Positions 26,876 to 35,857 of a stretch of DNA of 64,000 nt are shown here, in pieces. The stretch lies in contig NZ_VITY01000007.1 in the NCBI RefSeq assembly GCF_007993935.1, positions 310,001-374,000 on the forward strand. Reading direction: 5' to 3'. A model generated the notes under the pieces. That model saw only the letters and a program-made list of their open reading frames with translations, had not been told where the DNA came from and did not search any database. This DNA is from Bradyrhizobium macuxiense (lineage in GTDB: Bacteria; Pseudomonadota; Alphaproteobacteria; Rhizobiales; Xanthobacteraceae). The number at the start of each line of letters is the position of its first letter. The first letter of the stretch is position 1. Position numbers and translations under genes: made by a program.

Positions 26876-28372
26876 ATGTCGACGCTGGCCCGTGCTGCGT
26901 CCGAAACTGCAGGGGCGAGCACAAGGAAGCTCCTGACCGTGCTGATCGGCATCGCGATCATGATGGCGATCATCATGGCGCCGTCCCCGGCCGGTCTCTC
27001 GCTGGCGGGGCAACGCGTCATCGCCGTGATGGCCTTCGTCGTGCTGATGTGGATCACCGAGGCGATCCCCTACGGGGTCAGCGCGGTCGCGCTGGTCTTC
27101 CTGCTGATCCTGGCGCTCGGCTTTTCACCCGCGGCAGGCGACGCGGGCAGCATCCTTGGAACGGCGAAGGCCGTTCCGCTCGCGCTCAGCGGCTTCTCGA
27201 ACAGCGGCTGGCTATTCGTCGCAGCGGGTCTCGCCATGGCGGCGGCGATTACCGGCACCGGGCTCGAAAAGCGGGTCGCCTATCTGATCCTGGAACTGGT
27301 GGGCGCAAGCACCCGTGCGATCATGCTGGGCATCATTCTGACGGCGTTTGCGCTCACCTTCTTCATTCCCTCGGTGATCGCACGTGCGGCAACGCTCGTT
27401 CCGATCGTGATCGGGCTGATCGAGGCGTTTGGCGTTCCACGCAACAGTCAGATTGGAAAGGCCATGCTCCTCATGGCAGGTATCCTGCCGTCGGTGACCG
27501 GTGTGGGCGTCCTCACCGGAGCCGCGCCCAATCCGGTGATTGTCAATTTCCTGACCGGGGCTGGTCAGCCTCAGGTCGGTTATCTCGACTGGCTGATCTA
27601 CCTGTTTCCTTACACGCTCGTTTTTTCGGTTGGTCTCTACTTTCTGACGACCAGGCTCTTCAAGTTTGAGTTTGCCGAATTGCCCGGAGGCCGGGACTAC
27701 ATTACCGCGCGAATCGCGGAGTTGGGACCGATGTCGACGGCAGAGAAGCGGGCTTCGTTCATCATGGCGCTGACAATCCTGCTTTGGGCTACAGACAAGG
27801 TTCACCACGTCGAGGCGTCCGCCATATCGGTGCTTTGCGTCCTCTTGCTCGTGCTGCCCGGTGTCGGCGTGACCACCTGCAACGACCTTTACAAGCGGAT
27901 CGACTGGAATTCGATCCTGCTGTTCGGTGCGGGAATTTCGATGGCGGACATGTTCACCAGGACGGGCGGTGCGGCATGGTTGTCCAAGGTGGCGTTCGTC
28001 GAATCCGGGATGGGACGCCTCTCGGTCACGGTGCTGGCGTTGACGATCTTCGTGGTCGTTTTCTTCGTACGCTTCTGCTTCACCAGCATCACGTCTTGTC
28101 TGACCGCCATCACGCCGGCGATCATCAGCTTCCTCGTCTCGCTGCACAATCCGGATTTGCCGATAGTCGGAATCGTTCTCGGTGTCGCGCTCATTGCCCA
28201 ATGTCTTTCCATCATCCCGGTGACGTCGGCTCCAGCCATGATCGCCTACGGTGCTGGCGGCTTCACGACGCGCGACATGATGAAGCTTGGTTTGCCGCTC
28301 GCGGCGATCATGTACGGTATCATGATGCTGTTTATGTTCACCTATTGGCCGCTCGTAGGTCTGTGGAGATGA
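26876..28372 (+). CDS. DASS/SLC13-family anion transporter
   Basis: A 498-residue membrane protein with about 12 hydrophobic helices, including the family signature regions MWITEAIPYGVSAVALVFLL and, near the end, the repeat with TSITSCLTAITPAIISFL. SLC13 members import di- and tricarboxylates, sulfate or sulfonate-like anions with sodium. A TGGAGG ribosome site lies before ATG 26876. It is the third gene of the IclR-linked set, 72 bp after the CoA ligase, so it probably brings in the acid that is then activated. A sulfonate substrate cannot be excluded. Confidence 0.88.
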   Translation: MSTLARAASETAGASTRKLLTVLIGIAIMMAIIMAPSPAGLSLAGQRVIAVMAFVVLMWITEAIPYGVSAVALVFLLILALGFSPAAGDAGSILGTAKAVPLALSGFSNSGWLFVAAGLAMAAAITGTGLEKRVAYLILELVGASTRAIMLGIILTAFALTFFIPSVIARAATLVPIVIGLIEAFGVPRNSQIGKAMLLMAGILPSVTGVGVLTGAAPNPVIVNFLTGAGQPQVGYLDWLIYLFPYTLVFSVGLYFLTTRLFKFEFAELPGGRDYITARIAELGPMSTAEKRASFIMALTILLWATDKVHHVEASAISVLCVLLLVLPGVGVTTCNDLYKRIDWNSILLFGAGISMADMFTRTGGAAWLSKVAFVESGMGRLSVTVLALTIFVVVFFVRFCFTSITSCLTAITPAIISFLVSLHNPDLPIVGIVLGVALIAQCLSIIPVTSAPAMIAYGAGGFTTRDMMKLGLPLAAIMYGIMMLFMFTYWPLVGLWR

Positions 28373-28505
28373 ATGAAGCGCGGACCGGCGAAATTTCTGA
28401 ATATTGGAAGAATGTCCCTGATTTGCCCGGCGTTCCAAGTTGCCTGGTCGAACGGCGGCGGCGGCCCGTTGCTTTGCATGGGGTTGTTTTCGATATTTTG
28501 GCGAA

Positions 28506-28520
28506 GCCGCCTGCGGCGGC
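28506..28520. terminator. Short GC hairpin between convergent genes
   Basis: GCCGCC-TGC-GGCGGC is a perfect 15-base hairpin between the stop codons of the transporter and the universal stress gene. It lacks a strong T tract, so a terminator role is tentative. The remaining bases of 28373-28537 hold no recognised gene. Confidence 0.35.
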
Positions 28521-28537
28521 CCCCCTGGCGCAGCCGG

Positions 28538-28963
28538 CTAGTGCCGCACCACCAGCACCGAGCATTTGGCGTAGCGCACCACGTGGCCGGCATTCGAGCC
28601 GAGGAAATAGGTGCGCATCGCCGGGCGGTGCGAGGTCATCACGATCAGGTCGGCCTTCATGGTCGCGGCCTCCTCGAGGATCTCGTGATAGATGCCGCCC
28701 TGGCGGACCACGCCCGAGATGCGTCCTGGCGCGATGCCGGATTCGCGCGCCACGATCGCAAGCGCTTCTTCCGATGTTTCACGCTGCTGGCTGTCGAAAT
28801 CCGCCGGCACGTATTCGGCGAGCATCACCGGCGTCATCGGCAGCACGTTGAGCAGGCGCACCGCGCCGTTCCAGGTTTGCGACAGCGTCGCCGCGGTTGC
28901 GATCGCAGGCTTCGCCAGATCGGTATCGGCGAGGTCGATCGGCACGAGAATGGACTTGTACAT
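28538..28963 (-). CDS. Universal stress protein, UspA family
   Basis: A 141-residue single-domain Usp protein beginning MYKSILVPIDLAD and ending with SNAGHVVRYAKCSVLVVRH. Its ATP-binding-type loop reads MTSHRPAMRTYFLGSNA, close to the G-2x-G-9x-G(S/T) motif. It is soluble and cytoplasmic, with a general stress role inferred from the family. The gene stands apart, convergent with the DASS transporter and followed upstream by the SixA-like gene on the same strand. Confidence 0.88.
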   Translation of the reverse strand: MYKSILVPIDLADTDLAKPAIATAATLSQTWNGAVRLLNVLPMTPVMLAEYVPADFDSQQRETSEEALAIVARESGIAPGRISGVVRQGGIYHEILEEAATMKADLIVMTSHRPAMRTYFLGSNAGHVVRYAKCSVLVVRH

Positions 28964-29117
28964 CTGCGCCTCCTGTCCGCGATTGGTCTGGAGCCGTTTG
29001 GTCCCTGTGGCGGGACGCGCGCCTTCTTGTTCTTCGGTAGCTCGTGGTCGACGCGAACCGGTCCCCCTGTCGCGCGATCGTCAATATAGCATGGCGGAGC
29101 GGCGGTGTCCGCTTGCG

Positions 29118-29660
29118 TCAGCCGCGCGAGGCCTGCTTCAACAGCTTAGGGCTGACGAACAGGACGAGCTTGCCGCGCCGGAAGGAGACCTCGTTCCAGT
29201 CGTCGGTCGCGAAGTCGAGCACGGCGAGTCCCGAGGTCGGCAGGTTGTCGGCGAGCGCGCGCTTCGCCGCCTCGTCGCCGCTGCCGGTCAGCGTCAGCGC
29301 CAGCTCGTGCATGCCGGGATTATGGCCGATCAGCATCAGCCGCTTCGGATCGGTAACCGAGGCCATCCGGATCGCCGTGAGCAGCTGCGCCGGATCGGCG
29401 CCGTAGAGTTCCGGCACGAAGTCGACTTTCGGCGCAGGTCCGGCGCCTTTCAGCGCCTCGCGCACGATCTCGAAGGTCTGCGTGGTGCGGACCGCCGGCG
29501 ACACCAGCGCCAGATTGGGCAAAGGCGGGTGGCGAGCGATCCAGCCGCCGATCTCCGCCGCATCGCGGTGGCCGCGCTCGTCGAGACGGCGATCCTGGTC
29601 GTGCCCCGAGGGCGCGTCGTGTTCGGTCTTGGCGTGACGCAGCAGCAGCAAACGGCGCAT
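29118..29660 (-). CDS. SixA-type histidine phosphatase
   Basis: A 180-residue histidine-phosphatase-superfamily protein with the RHG motif as LLRHAKTEHD near residue 8, SPAVRTTQTFEIV for the second Arg, and LIGHNPGMHEL for the second catalytic His. SixA enzymes remove phosphate from Hpt histidines (E. coli ArcB) or from PTS NPr. An Hpt protein is encoded at 6176 in this window, but no link between them is shown. It is divergent from the FAD oxidoreductase. Confidence 0.85.
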   Translation of the reverse strand: MRRLLLLRHAKTEHDAPSGHDQDRRLDERGHRDAAEIGGWIARHPPLPNLALVSPAVRTTQTFEIVREALKGAGPAPKVDFVPELYGADPAQLLTAIRMASVTDPKRLMLIGHNPGMHELALTLTGSGDEAAKRALADNLPTSGLAVLDFATDDWNEVSFRRGKLVLFVSPKLLKQASRG

Positions 29661-29754
29661 GAACTTCCATCTCGATTCGGTCTGGTCGAATTAATTCTAC
29701 AGGCTCATGCCCTGGACAAGGTGACAAGCGCCGCAGCGGTTCGTAAGAAACGAC

Positions 29755-31254
29755 ATGAGCGAGACTTCCACAAGTGCGGCAGACGGCCCCGACGCGGCGT
29801 CCTCGCCGTTCCGCGACCGCCTGGCGTTCGACCTCGACGTCGACATTTGCGTGGTCGGGGCGGGGCTGGCCGGCCTGACCGTGGCCCGCGAGGCGGCACG
29901 GCTTGGAGCCAGCGTCGCCGTGCTCGAGGGCCGCCAGGTCGGCTGGAACGCCTCCGGACATCATCTCGGCACCGTGATGCCGGGCTTCGGCCTGCCGATC
30001 GCAGATGTGATCGAGCGCGTCGGCCTCGATGATGCCCGCGAATTGTGGGCGCTCTCGAAGGAGGGCGCCGACTATGTTCGCGCCACGGCCACCGAGGATT
30101 TGATCCCGGGCATCAGCCCAAGCGACGGCGCGCTGGAAGTCTCCAATGTCGATGTCGGCGAAGCGCTGATCAGCCGGCTGCAGACGCTGGGCGAGGAATT
30201 TGCGACCGAAGTCGAAGGCTGGCAGGTCGATCGCGTGCGCAGCGTGCTCAGGACCGGCCGCTATTTCCACGGCATCTACTATCCTAAGGCGTTCCAGATC
30301 GACGGCCGCAAATATGTCCACGGTCTCGCCGCGCTGGCTGCGCGGGCGGGCGTGCGGATCTTCGAGGAGACGCCGGTCGTCAGCATCGATTTTTCCGGCA
30401 TCCGCAAACGCATCGTGACGCCGTCGGCCCGCCTGCGTGCCAACCATATCGTCCTCGCCGGCAATATCCATCTCGGTGCGCCGCTGAAGCGCCTGTCCGA
30501 TACGCTGCTGCCGGTGTGGCGCTACGCGGCGTTGACCGAGCCGCTCGGAGACCGGCTGGCCGAGGCGATCACCTTTTCCGGCTCGGTCGTCGACAGCGAC
30601 GGCATCGACCATTTCCGAATCGTCGATGGCAATCGCCTGTTGTGGGCCAGTCCCGAAACCACATGGGATGCGCGGCCGAAGCGGTTCGCTGCGGCGGTGC
30701 AGCGCCGCATCGCGACGGTGTTTCCGCAACTCGGCAAGCCTGCGATCGCGGACACGTTCGGCGGCGCGGTCGGCGTCACCGTGCATGGCATGCCGCAGAT
30801 CGGCCAGTTGCGCAGGGGCCTGTGGGTGGCGAGCGGCTTCGGCCGGCAGGGGCTCAACACCTCGGCGCTCGCGGGCCAGTTGATCGCGCGCAGCATCCTG
30901 TGGGGCGATGACCGCTGGCGGCTGTTTTCGCCGTTCGAACTGGTGTGGGCCGGCGGCACCACCGGCCGGGTTGCCGGTCATTTCGTCGGCCTGTGGGCGC
31001 GGGGCGCTGCGTCCGCGGCGGGCGTGCTGGCGCGCTACCGCGAGGGTGCACGTGCGCGGGAGCAGGCCCGCGAGGCACGGCTCGCCGAGGCCAATCTCAA
31101 GGCGGGAACCCGGGGACCGGCGCCCCGCCGTCCCCCAGGGGCCATGGTACGGCCGGTACCGCCGCCCGCGCCACCCCGGCAGAGGGAGGAGGGCGAGGAA
31201 CGGTATCCTCACGCCTCGCAAGAAAGTGAGCGGATCTCCGACGGGCGGATGTAA
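29755..31254 (+). CDS. FAD-dependent oxidoreductase (DAO family, PuuB-like)
   Basis: A 499-residue flavoprotein. An N-terminal dinucleotide fold DICVVGAGLAGLTVAREAARLGA is followed by GWNASGHHLGTVMPGFGL, the pattern of DAO/gamma-glutamylputrescine-oxidase-like enzymes, and by the C-terminal FAD contact SGFGRQGLNTSALAGQLIA. It would oxidise an amine or amino acid and pass electrons to oxygen or a quinone. The last 80 residues are a Pro/Arg/Glu-rich tail unlike the family. No catabolic partner is adjacent, so the substrate is unknown. Confidence 0.8.
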   Translation: MSETSTSAADGPDAASSPFRDRLAFDLDVDICVVGAGLAGLTVAREAARLGASVAVLEGRQVGWNASGHHLGTVMPGFGLPIADVIERVGLDDARELWALSKEGADYVRATATEDLIPGISPSDGALEVSNVDVGEALISRLQTLGEEFATEVEGWQVDRVRSVLRTGRYFHGIYYPKAFQIDGRKYVHGLAALAARAGVRIFEETPVVSIDFSGIRKRIVTPSARLRANHIVLAGNIHLGAPLKRLSDTLLPVWRYAALTEPLGDRLAEAITFSGSVVDSDGIDHFRIVDGNRLLWASPETTWDARPKRFAAAVQRRIATVFPQLGKPAIADTFGGAVGVTVHGMPQIGQLRRGLWVASGFGRQGLNTSALAGQLIARSILWGDDRWRLFSPFELVWAGGTTGRVAGHFVGLWARGAASAAGVLARYREGARAREQAREARLAEANLKAGTRGPAPRRPPGAMVRPVPPPAPPRQREEGEERYPHASQESERISDGRM

Positions 31255-31328
31255 CGTCTAGCGGCGGGGTTCGTATCTGTTGGCGAGCCTGTTTCGGCCT
31301 GCTTTGGCCCCCGCATCGGAGATGATTG

Positions 31329-31829
<501 letters not shown>

Positions 31830-31830
31830 T

Positions 31831-31885
31831 AGCGTTTTCGAGCGAAGTAGGTACCGGTTCGCGTCAAGAGAACGCGTCAGACAAG
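31831..31885 (+). repeat. Dispersed palindromic repeat (copy 1)
   Basis: Outer arms GCGTTTTC and GAGAACGC and inner arms GCGAA and TTCGC make a nested hairpin; the copy at 37812 keeps both pairings with GAAAACGC on the right arm. A partial copy lies at 17224. All three sit right after gene 3' ends, consistent with an mRNA-3'-end or REP-like element. I recall similar elements in Bradyrhizobium. Confidence 0.7.
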
Positions 31886-31947
31886 AAGAGGCAGCGCGGT
31901 CAGGACCGCGCTCTCTTCCCGGCAATTGTTGCCTGCCCGGCAATTGT

Positions 31948-31977
31948 GCCCCGGTTAAACGGCCCGGGCTTTTTTTT
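31948..31977 (+). terminator. Rho-independent terminator candidate after msrB
   Basis: GCCCCGG and CCCGGGC form a seven-base stem with one mismatch and an eight-base loop, followed by eight T residues (31970-31977). It is preceded by two direct copies of CCCGGCAATTGT (31918 and 31936). Confidence 0.55.
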
Positions 31978-32008
31978 CAAGCGCATGATTTTGTTACGAT
32001 TCGTTTCC

Positions 32009-32023
32009 TGGCACGACCTTTGC
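32009..32023 (+). promoter_or_regulatory. Sigma-54 promoter of the flgE operon
   Basis: TGGCACG-ACCT-TTGC matches the -24/-12 consensus TGGCACG-N4-TTGC exactly. The start of transcription would be near 32035, leaving a leader of about 55 bases before flgE. Confidence 0.85.
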
Positions 32024-32090
32024 GACATGCTCCGCCGATGCGGCCATCTGCTGATTGCCAGCCGCCGGGAATCGAATTGGAGAACATGTC

Positions 32091-33926
32091 ATGGGTATCT
32101 TCGGCGCACTTACGACGGCGGTCGGTGGCTTGCGCGCAGGGTCGTACGCGCTCGAGAACATCTCCGGCAACATCGCCAACTCGCAGACCACGGCCTTCAA
32201 GCGCATCGATACCTCGTTCCTCGACCTCGTGCCGCAGACCGCGCTGACCGCGCAGCTTGCCGGCGGCGTCACCGCGCAGTCGCGCTCGACCAACTCGGTG
32301 CAGGGCGACGTGCAGTCGGCGTCGGTCGCGACCTTCATGGCGATCAACGGCAACGGCTTCTTCGCGGTGCAGAAGCCCGGCGGCTTCACCGACGGCTCGC
32401 CGGTGTTCGACGGCGTCGATCGCTACACTCGCCGCGGCGATTTCCAGCTCAACAAGGACGGCTATCTCGTCAACGGCGCCGGCTATTATCTCGAGGGCGT
32501 CCCGATCGACCCGACCACAGGCAACCCCTCTGGCTCCTCGCCGCAAACGCTGCGCTTCAAGAACGACTTCCTGCCGGCGCAGCAGACCACCAAGATCGAC
32601 TATCGCGCCAACCTTGCGTCCTACCCCCTGACCACCGCGCACGACACCTCGGTTCCGGGCTCCGAGCTGATCCGGCCGGGCGCGTTCAGCGCCGGACATA
32701 ACCCGCTGGTGCTGGGCACGCCGGCCGCGCCGTATACCGATTCCTCCGTCACCGGCACCGCGCAGAACAACAAGGCGACGCCGTCGGTGGCCAACACCGC
32801 CGCGACCTTGCTGTCGGGCGCTGCCGGCAGCGACTCGATCAACGCCAGCTTCAGCGCCGGCTCGGCCGGTCCGCCCGTCGTGCCCGCCGATACGATCACG
32901 GTGAACGGCACCGTCATCACCTTCGTGGCTTCGGGCGCGACCGGCAACCAGCTCAACGTCACCGACAGCATCGGAACGCTGCTCGCCAAGATCGACGCGA
33001 TCACCGGCACCGCAACGCCATCGACGATCAGCGGCGGCAAGATCACGCTGCACTCCGGCACGGCATCGGATCTCAACGTGACGAGCTCGAACTCGACGGC
33101 GCTTGCGGCGCTCGGTTTCACCGGCTCGGCGGTGGCGACCCGCGGCGGCGGCGGCACGGTCGGCACCGGTCAGGTCGTCGGCAACGACAACTCGACCTTC
33201 CTGAACGAATCCGTCTCGGGCGGCGCCGTCACGGCCTATGACGTCTCGGGTGCGCCGGTGAACCTGCAATTCCGCTGGGCCAAGACCGACAGCTCCTCGC
33301 TGGGCACCGGACATACCGACAGCTGGAACCTGTTCTACCAGGTCAATCCGAACGCGACCGGCACACAGGTCTCCTGGCAGAACGCCAACGTCAACTTTAC
33401 CTTCGCGGCGAACGGCCAGATGTCGCCGGCGATCTCCTCGGTGACGCTCAATAATGCCGTCGTCAACGGCGTGTCGCTCGGCAACCCCGTGATCAATTTC
33501 GGCTCCGGCGGCGTGACCCAGTTCGCGGACGCCAACGGCAACGTCCAGGTCAACCAGATCCAGCAGGACGGCTTCCCGGCCGGCCAGCTGCAGTCGGTCA
33601 GCGTCTCGACCAACGGCCGTATCGTCGGCAACTACACCAACGGCCGCAACATCGACCTCGCCGAAATCTCGGTGGCGACATTCAACGGCACCAACTTCCT
33701 CAAGCGCATCGACGGCGGCGCGTTCGAGGCGACCGACGAATCCGGTGGCGCGCTGTTCGGCAAGGGCGGCAGCACCATTGTCGGCTCCTCGCTCGAAAGC
33801 TCGAACACCGACATTGCCGACGAGTTCACCAAGCTGATCGTGACCCAGCAGGCCTATTCGGCCAATACCAAGGTGATCACGACGACCAACTCGATGGTGC
33901 AGGATCTCCTGAACGTGGTGCGCTGA
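32091..33926 (+). CDS. flgE: Flagellar hook protein FlgE
   Basis: A 611-residue hook protein, longer than the 400-450 of enteric FlgE. The N-terminal rod/hook motif NISGNIANSQTTAFKR and the C-terminal EFTKLIVTQQAYSANTKVI helix are canonical, and QVNQIQQDGFPAGQLQSVSVSTNGRI is the usual FlgE mid-body. Residues about 238-345 are an extra module (SGAAGSDSINASF..., then DTITVNGTVITFVASGATGN) that recurs in FlgL. ATG 32091 follows TTGGAGA. A sigma-54 promoter lies 70 bp upstream, and flgK and flgL follow in one operon. The hook is the universal joint outside the cell. Confidence 0.95.
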   Translation: MGIFGALTTAVGGLRAGSYALENISGNIANSQTTAFKRIDTSFLDLVPQTALTAQLAGGVTAQSRSTNSVQGDVQSASVATFMAINGNGFFAVQKPGGFTDGSPVFDGVDRYTRRGDFQLNKDGYLVNGAGYYLEGVPIDPTTGNPSGSSPQTLRFKNDFLPAQQTTKIDYRANLASYPLTTAHDTSVPGSELIRPGAFSAGHNPLVLGTPAAPYTDSSVTGTAQNNKATPSVANTAATLLSGAAGSDSINASFSAGSAGPPVVPADTITVNGTVITFVASGATGNQLNVTDSIGTLLAKIDAITGTATPSTISGGKITLHSGTASDLNVTSSNSTALAALGFTGSAVATRGGGGTVGTGQVVGNDNSTFLNESVSGGAVTAYDVSGAPVNLQFRWAKTDSSSLGTGHTDSWNLFYQVNPNATGTQVSWQNANVNFTFAANGQMSPAISSVTLNNAVVNGVSLGNPVINFGSGGVTQFADANGNVQVNQIQQDGFPAGQLQSVSVSTNGRIVGNYTNGRNIDLAEISVATFNGTNFLKRIDGGAFEATDESGGALFGKGGSTIVGSSLESSNTDIADEFTKLIVTQQAYSANTKVITTTNSMVQDLLNVVR

Positions 33927-33972
33927 TCGCATCGACGATGCACGTGTGAAGCAGTAAAGGCGAGTACTCAGC

Positions 33973-35850
33973 ATGGGTTTGAGCCAAGCCCTCTCCACCG
34001 CGATGTCGGGCCTGCGCGCCACGCAGGCCTCGCTCTCGCTCGTGTCGTCGAACGTCGCCAACGCGGAGACGCCCGGCTACGTCAGGAAGACGCTGAACCA
34101 GGATACCGGCACCACCGGCCAGTTCGGATCGAGCGTCCTGATCACCGGCGTCAACCGCCAGCTCGACGAATTCCTGCAGACCCAGCTTCGCACCGAGACG
34201 TCGGGCGCGTCGTATGCCGACGTTCGCTCGAGCTTCCTTGCCAATCTGCAGGGCGTCTACGGCAATCCCGACTCCACCGGCACGATCGAGGATGCCTACA
34301 ACAAGTTCCTGACCGCGTTGCAGGGGCTGTCGACCAGCCCGGACTCGCAGTCGGCGCGGATCGGCGTCGTCAATGCCGCGCAATCGATGGCGCAGCAGCT
34401 CAACGCGACCTCGCAAGGAATCCAGACGCTGCGCGCCAACGCCGAGGCCGGCATCAGCGACTCCGTCGGTACCGCCAACAATGCCATGCAGCAGATCGCG
34501 CGGCTCAATGTGCAGCTCGCGGCCAGTGCCGGCACGACCGACGCCTCGACCGCGGCATTGCTCGATCAGCGCGACCGTTACGTCACCCAGCTTTCGCAGC
34601 TGATGGACATCCGCACCGTCACCAACAGCCAGAACCAGGTGACCGTGTTCACCAATTCCGGCGTGCAGCTGGTCGGCACCGAAGCGGCGACGCTCAGCTT
34701 CAACGCCCAGGGCACGATGACGCCCAACACGCAGTACAACTCCGACCCGACCAAGAGCACCGTCGGCACCATCACCATCACGTTCCCGCATGGTGGCACC
34801 TATGACATGGTGTCGACCAACTCGATCCGGTCGGGCAAGATCGCCGCCTATCTCGAGCTGCGCGACAAGACGCTGGCGCAGGCCCAGACGCAGATCGACC
34901 AGTTCGCCGCCGCAATGTCGAGCGCGCTGTCGGACAAGACGACGGCGGGCACGGCGGCGACCGCAGGGGCACAGTCCGGCTTCGACCTCGATCTCTCGGG
35001 GCTGCAGAGCGGCAACACCATCCACGTCTCCTACAAGGACAACACCACCGGCCTAACGCACAACCTGTCGATCATCCGCGTCGACGATCCGAGCGTGCTG
35101 CCGCTGAGCAATACCGCGACCGTCGATCCGAACGACGAGGTGCTGGGGGTGGATTTCTCCGGCGGCATGAGCTCGGTGCTGTCGCAGCTCAACGGCGCGC
35201 TCGGCGGAGCCGGCCTGCAGTTCTCCAATCCGTCCGGCTCGACGCTGCGCGTGCTCGACGATGGCGCCGCCAACAAGGCCGACGTGACCGCGGCATCGGT
35301 CACGACGACGGTCTCGTCGCTGACCTCAGGCGATCCGCAGCTTCCGCTGTTCACCGACAATGGCGGGCTCTACACCGGCGCGATCACCGCGAACGGCTCG
35401 CAGTCGACCGGCCTTGCCGCGCGCATCAGCGTCAACACGGCGCTGGTCGGCGATCCCTCGCGCATGGTGGTGTATTCGACCAATCCGCAGACACCGGCGG
35501 GCGACACCACGCGCGCCAATCTCGTTCTGAACCAGCTGTCGAACACCTCGTTCAGCTATTCGCCGCAGACCGGCCTCGGCACGTCAGGTGCGCCGTTCAC
35601 CGGGACGCTGTTGAACTTTGCCAAGCAGTTCATCAGCCAGCAGGGTGAATCGGCGACGGCGGCCAAGCAACTGGCCGATGGTCAGGACGTGGTGCTGAAC
35701 ACGCTGCAGACCAAGATGGACTCGACCTCCGGCGTCAACATGGACGAGGAGATGGCGCATCTGCTCTCGCTCCAGAACGCCTATTCGGCCAATGCGCGCG
35801 TGATGTCGTCGATCAAGCAGATGTACGACGCGCTGCTGCAGCTCACGTGA
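33973..35850 (+). CDS. flgK: Flagellar hook-associated protein 1, FlgK
   Basis: A 625-residue HAP1 at the hook-filament junction. The N-terminus has the SNVANAETPGYVRK motif and coiled-coil helices (about 1-60), and the C-terminus ends with HLLSLQNAYSANARVMSSIKQMYD. The central region is beta-rich and variable. It starts 46 bp after flgE and ends 7 bp before flgL, so the three are one transcription unit. FlgK caps the hook before filament growth and is exported by the flagellar type III system. Confidence 0.95.
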   Translation: MGLSQALSTAMSGLRATQASLSLVSSNVANAETPGYVRKTLNQDTGTTGQFGSSVLITGVNRQLDEFLQTQLRTETSGASYADVRSSFLANLQGVYGNPDSTGTIEDAYNKFLTALQGLSTSPDSQSARIGVVNAAQSMAQQLNATSQGIQTLRANAEAGISDSVGTANNAMQQIARLNVQLAASAGTTDASTAALLDQRDRYVTQLSQLMDIRTVTNSQNQVTVFTNSGVQLVGTEAATLSFNAQGTMTPNTQYNSDPTKSTVGTITITFPHGGTYDMVSTNSIRSGKIAAYLELRDKTLAQAQTQIDQFAAAMSSALSDKTTAGTAATAGAQSGFDLDLSGLQSGNTIHVSYKDNTTGLTHNLSIIRVDDPSVLPLSNTATVDPNDEVLGVDFSGGMSSVLSQLNGALGGAGLQFSNPSGSTLRVLDDGAANKADVTAASVTTTVSSLTSGDPQLPLFTDNGGLYTGAITANGSQSTGLAARISVNTALVGDPSRMVVYSTNPQTPAGDTTRANLVLNQLSNTSFSYSPQTGLGTSGAPFTGTLLNFAKQFISQQGESATAAKQLADGQDVVLNTLQTKMDSTSGVNMDEEMAHLLSLQNAYSANARVMSSIKQMYDALLQLT

Positions 35851-35857
35851 GGGTAAC

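Noticed and set aside
31977..34061. 694-codon minus-strand frame opposite flgE
   Set aside because: Shadow of flgE; sequence is Val/Ala/Arg/Gly-rich without a domain, whereas the plus frame is a full hook protein.
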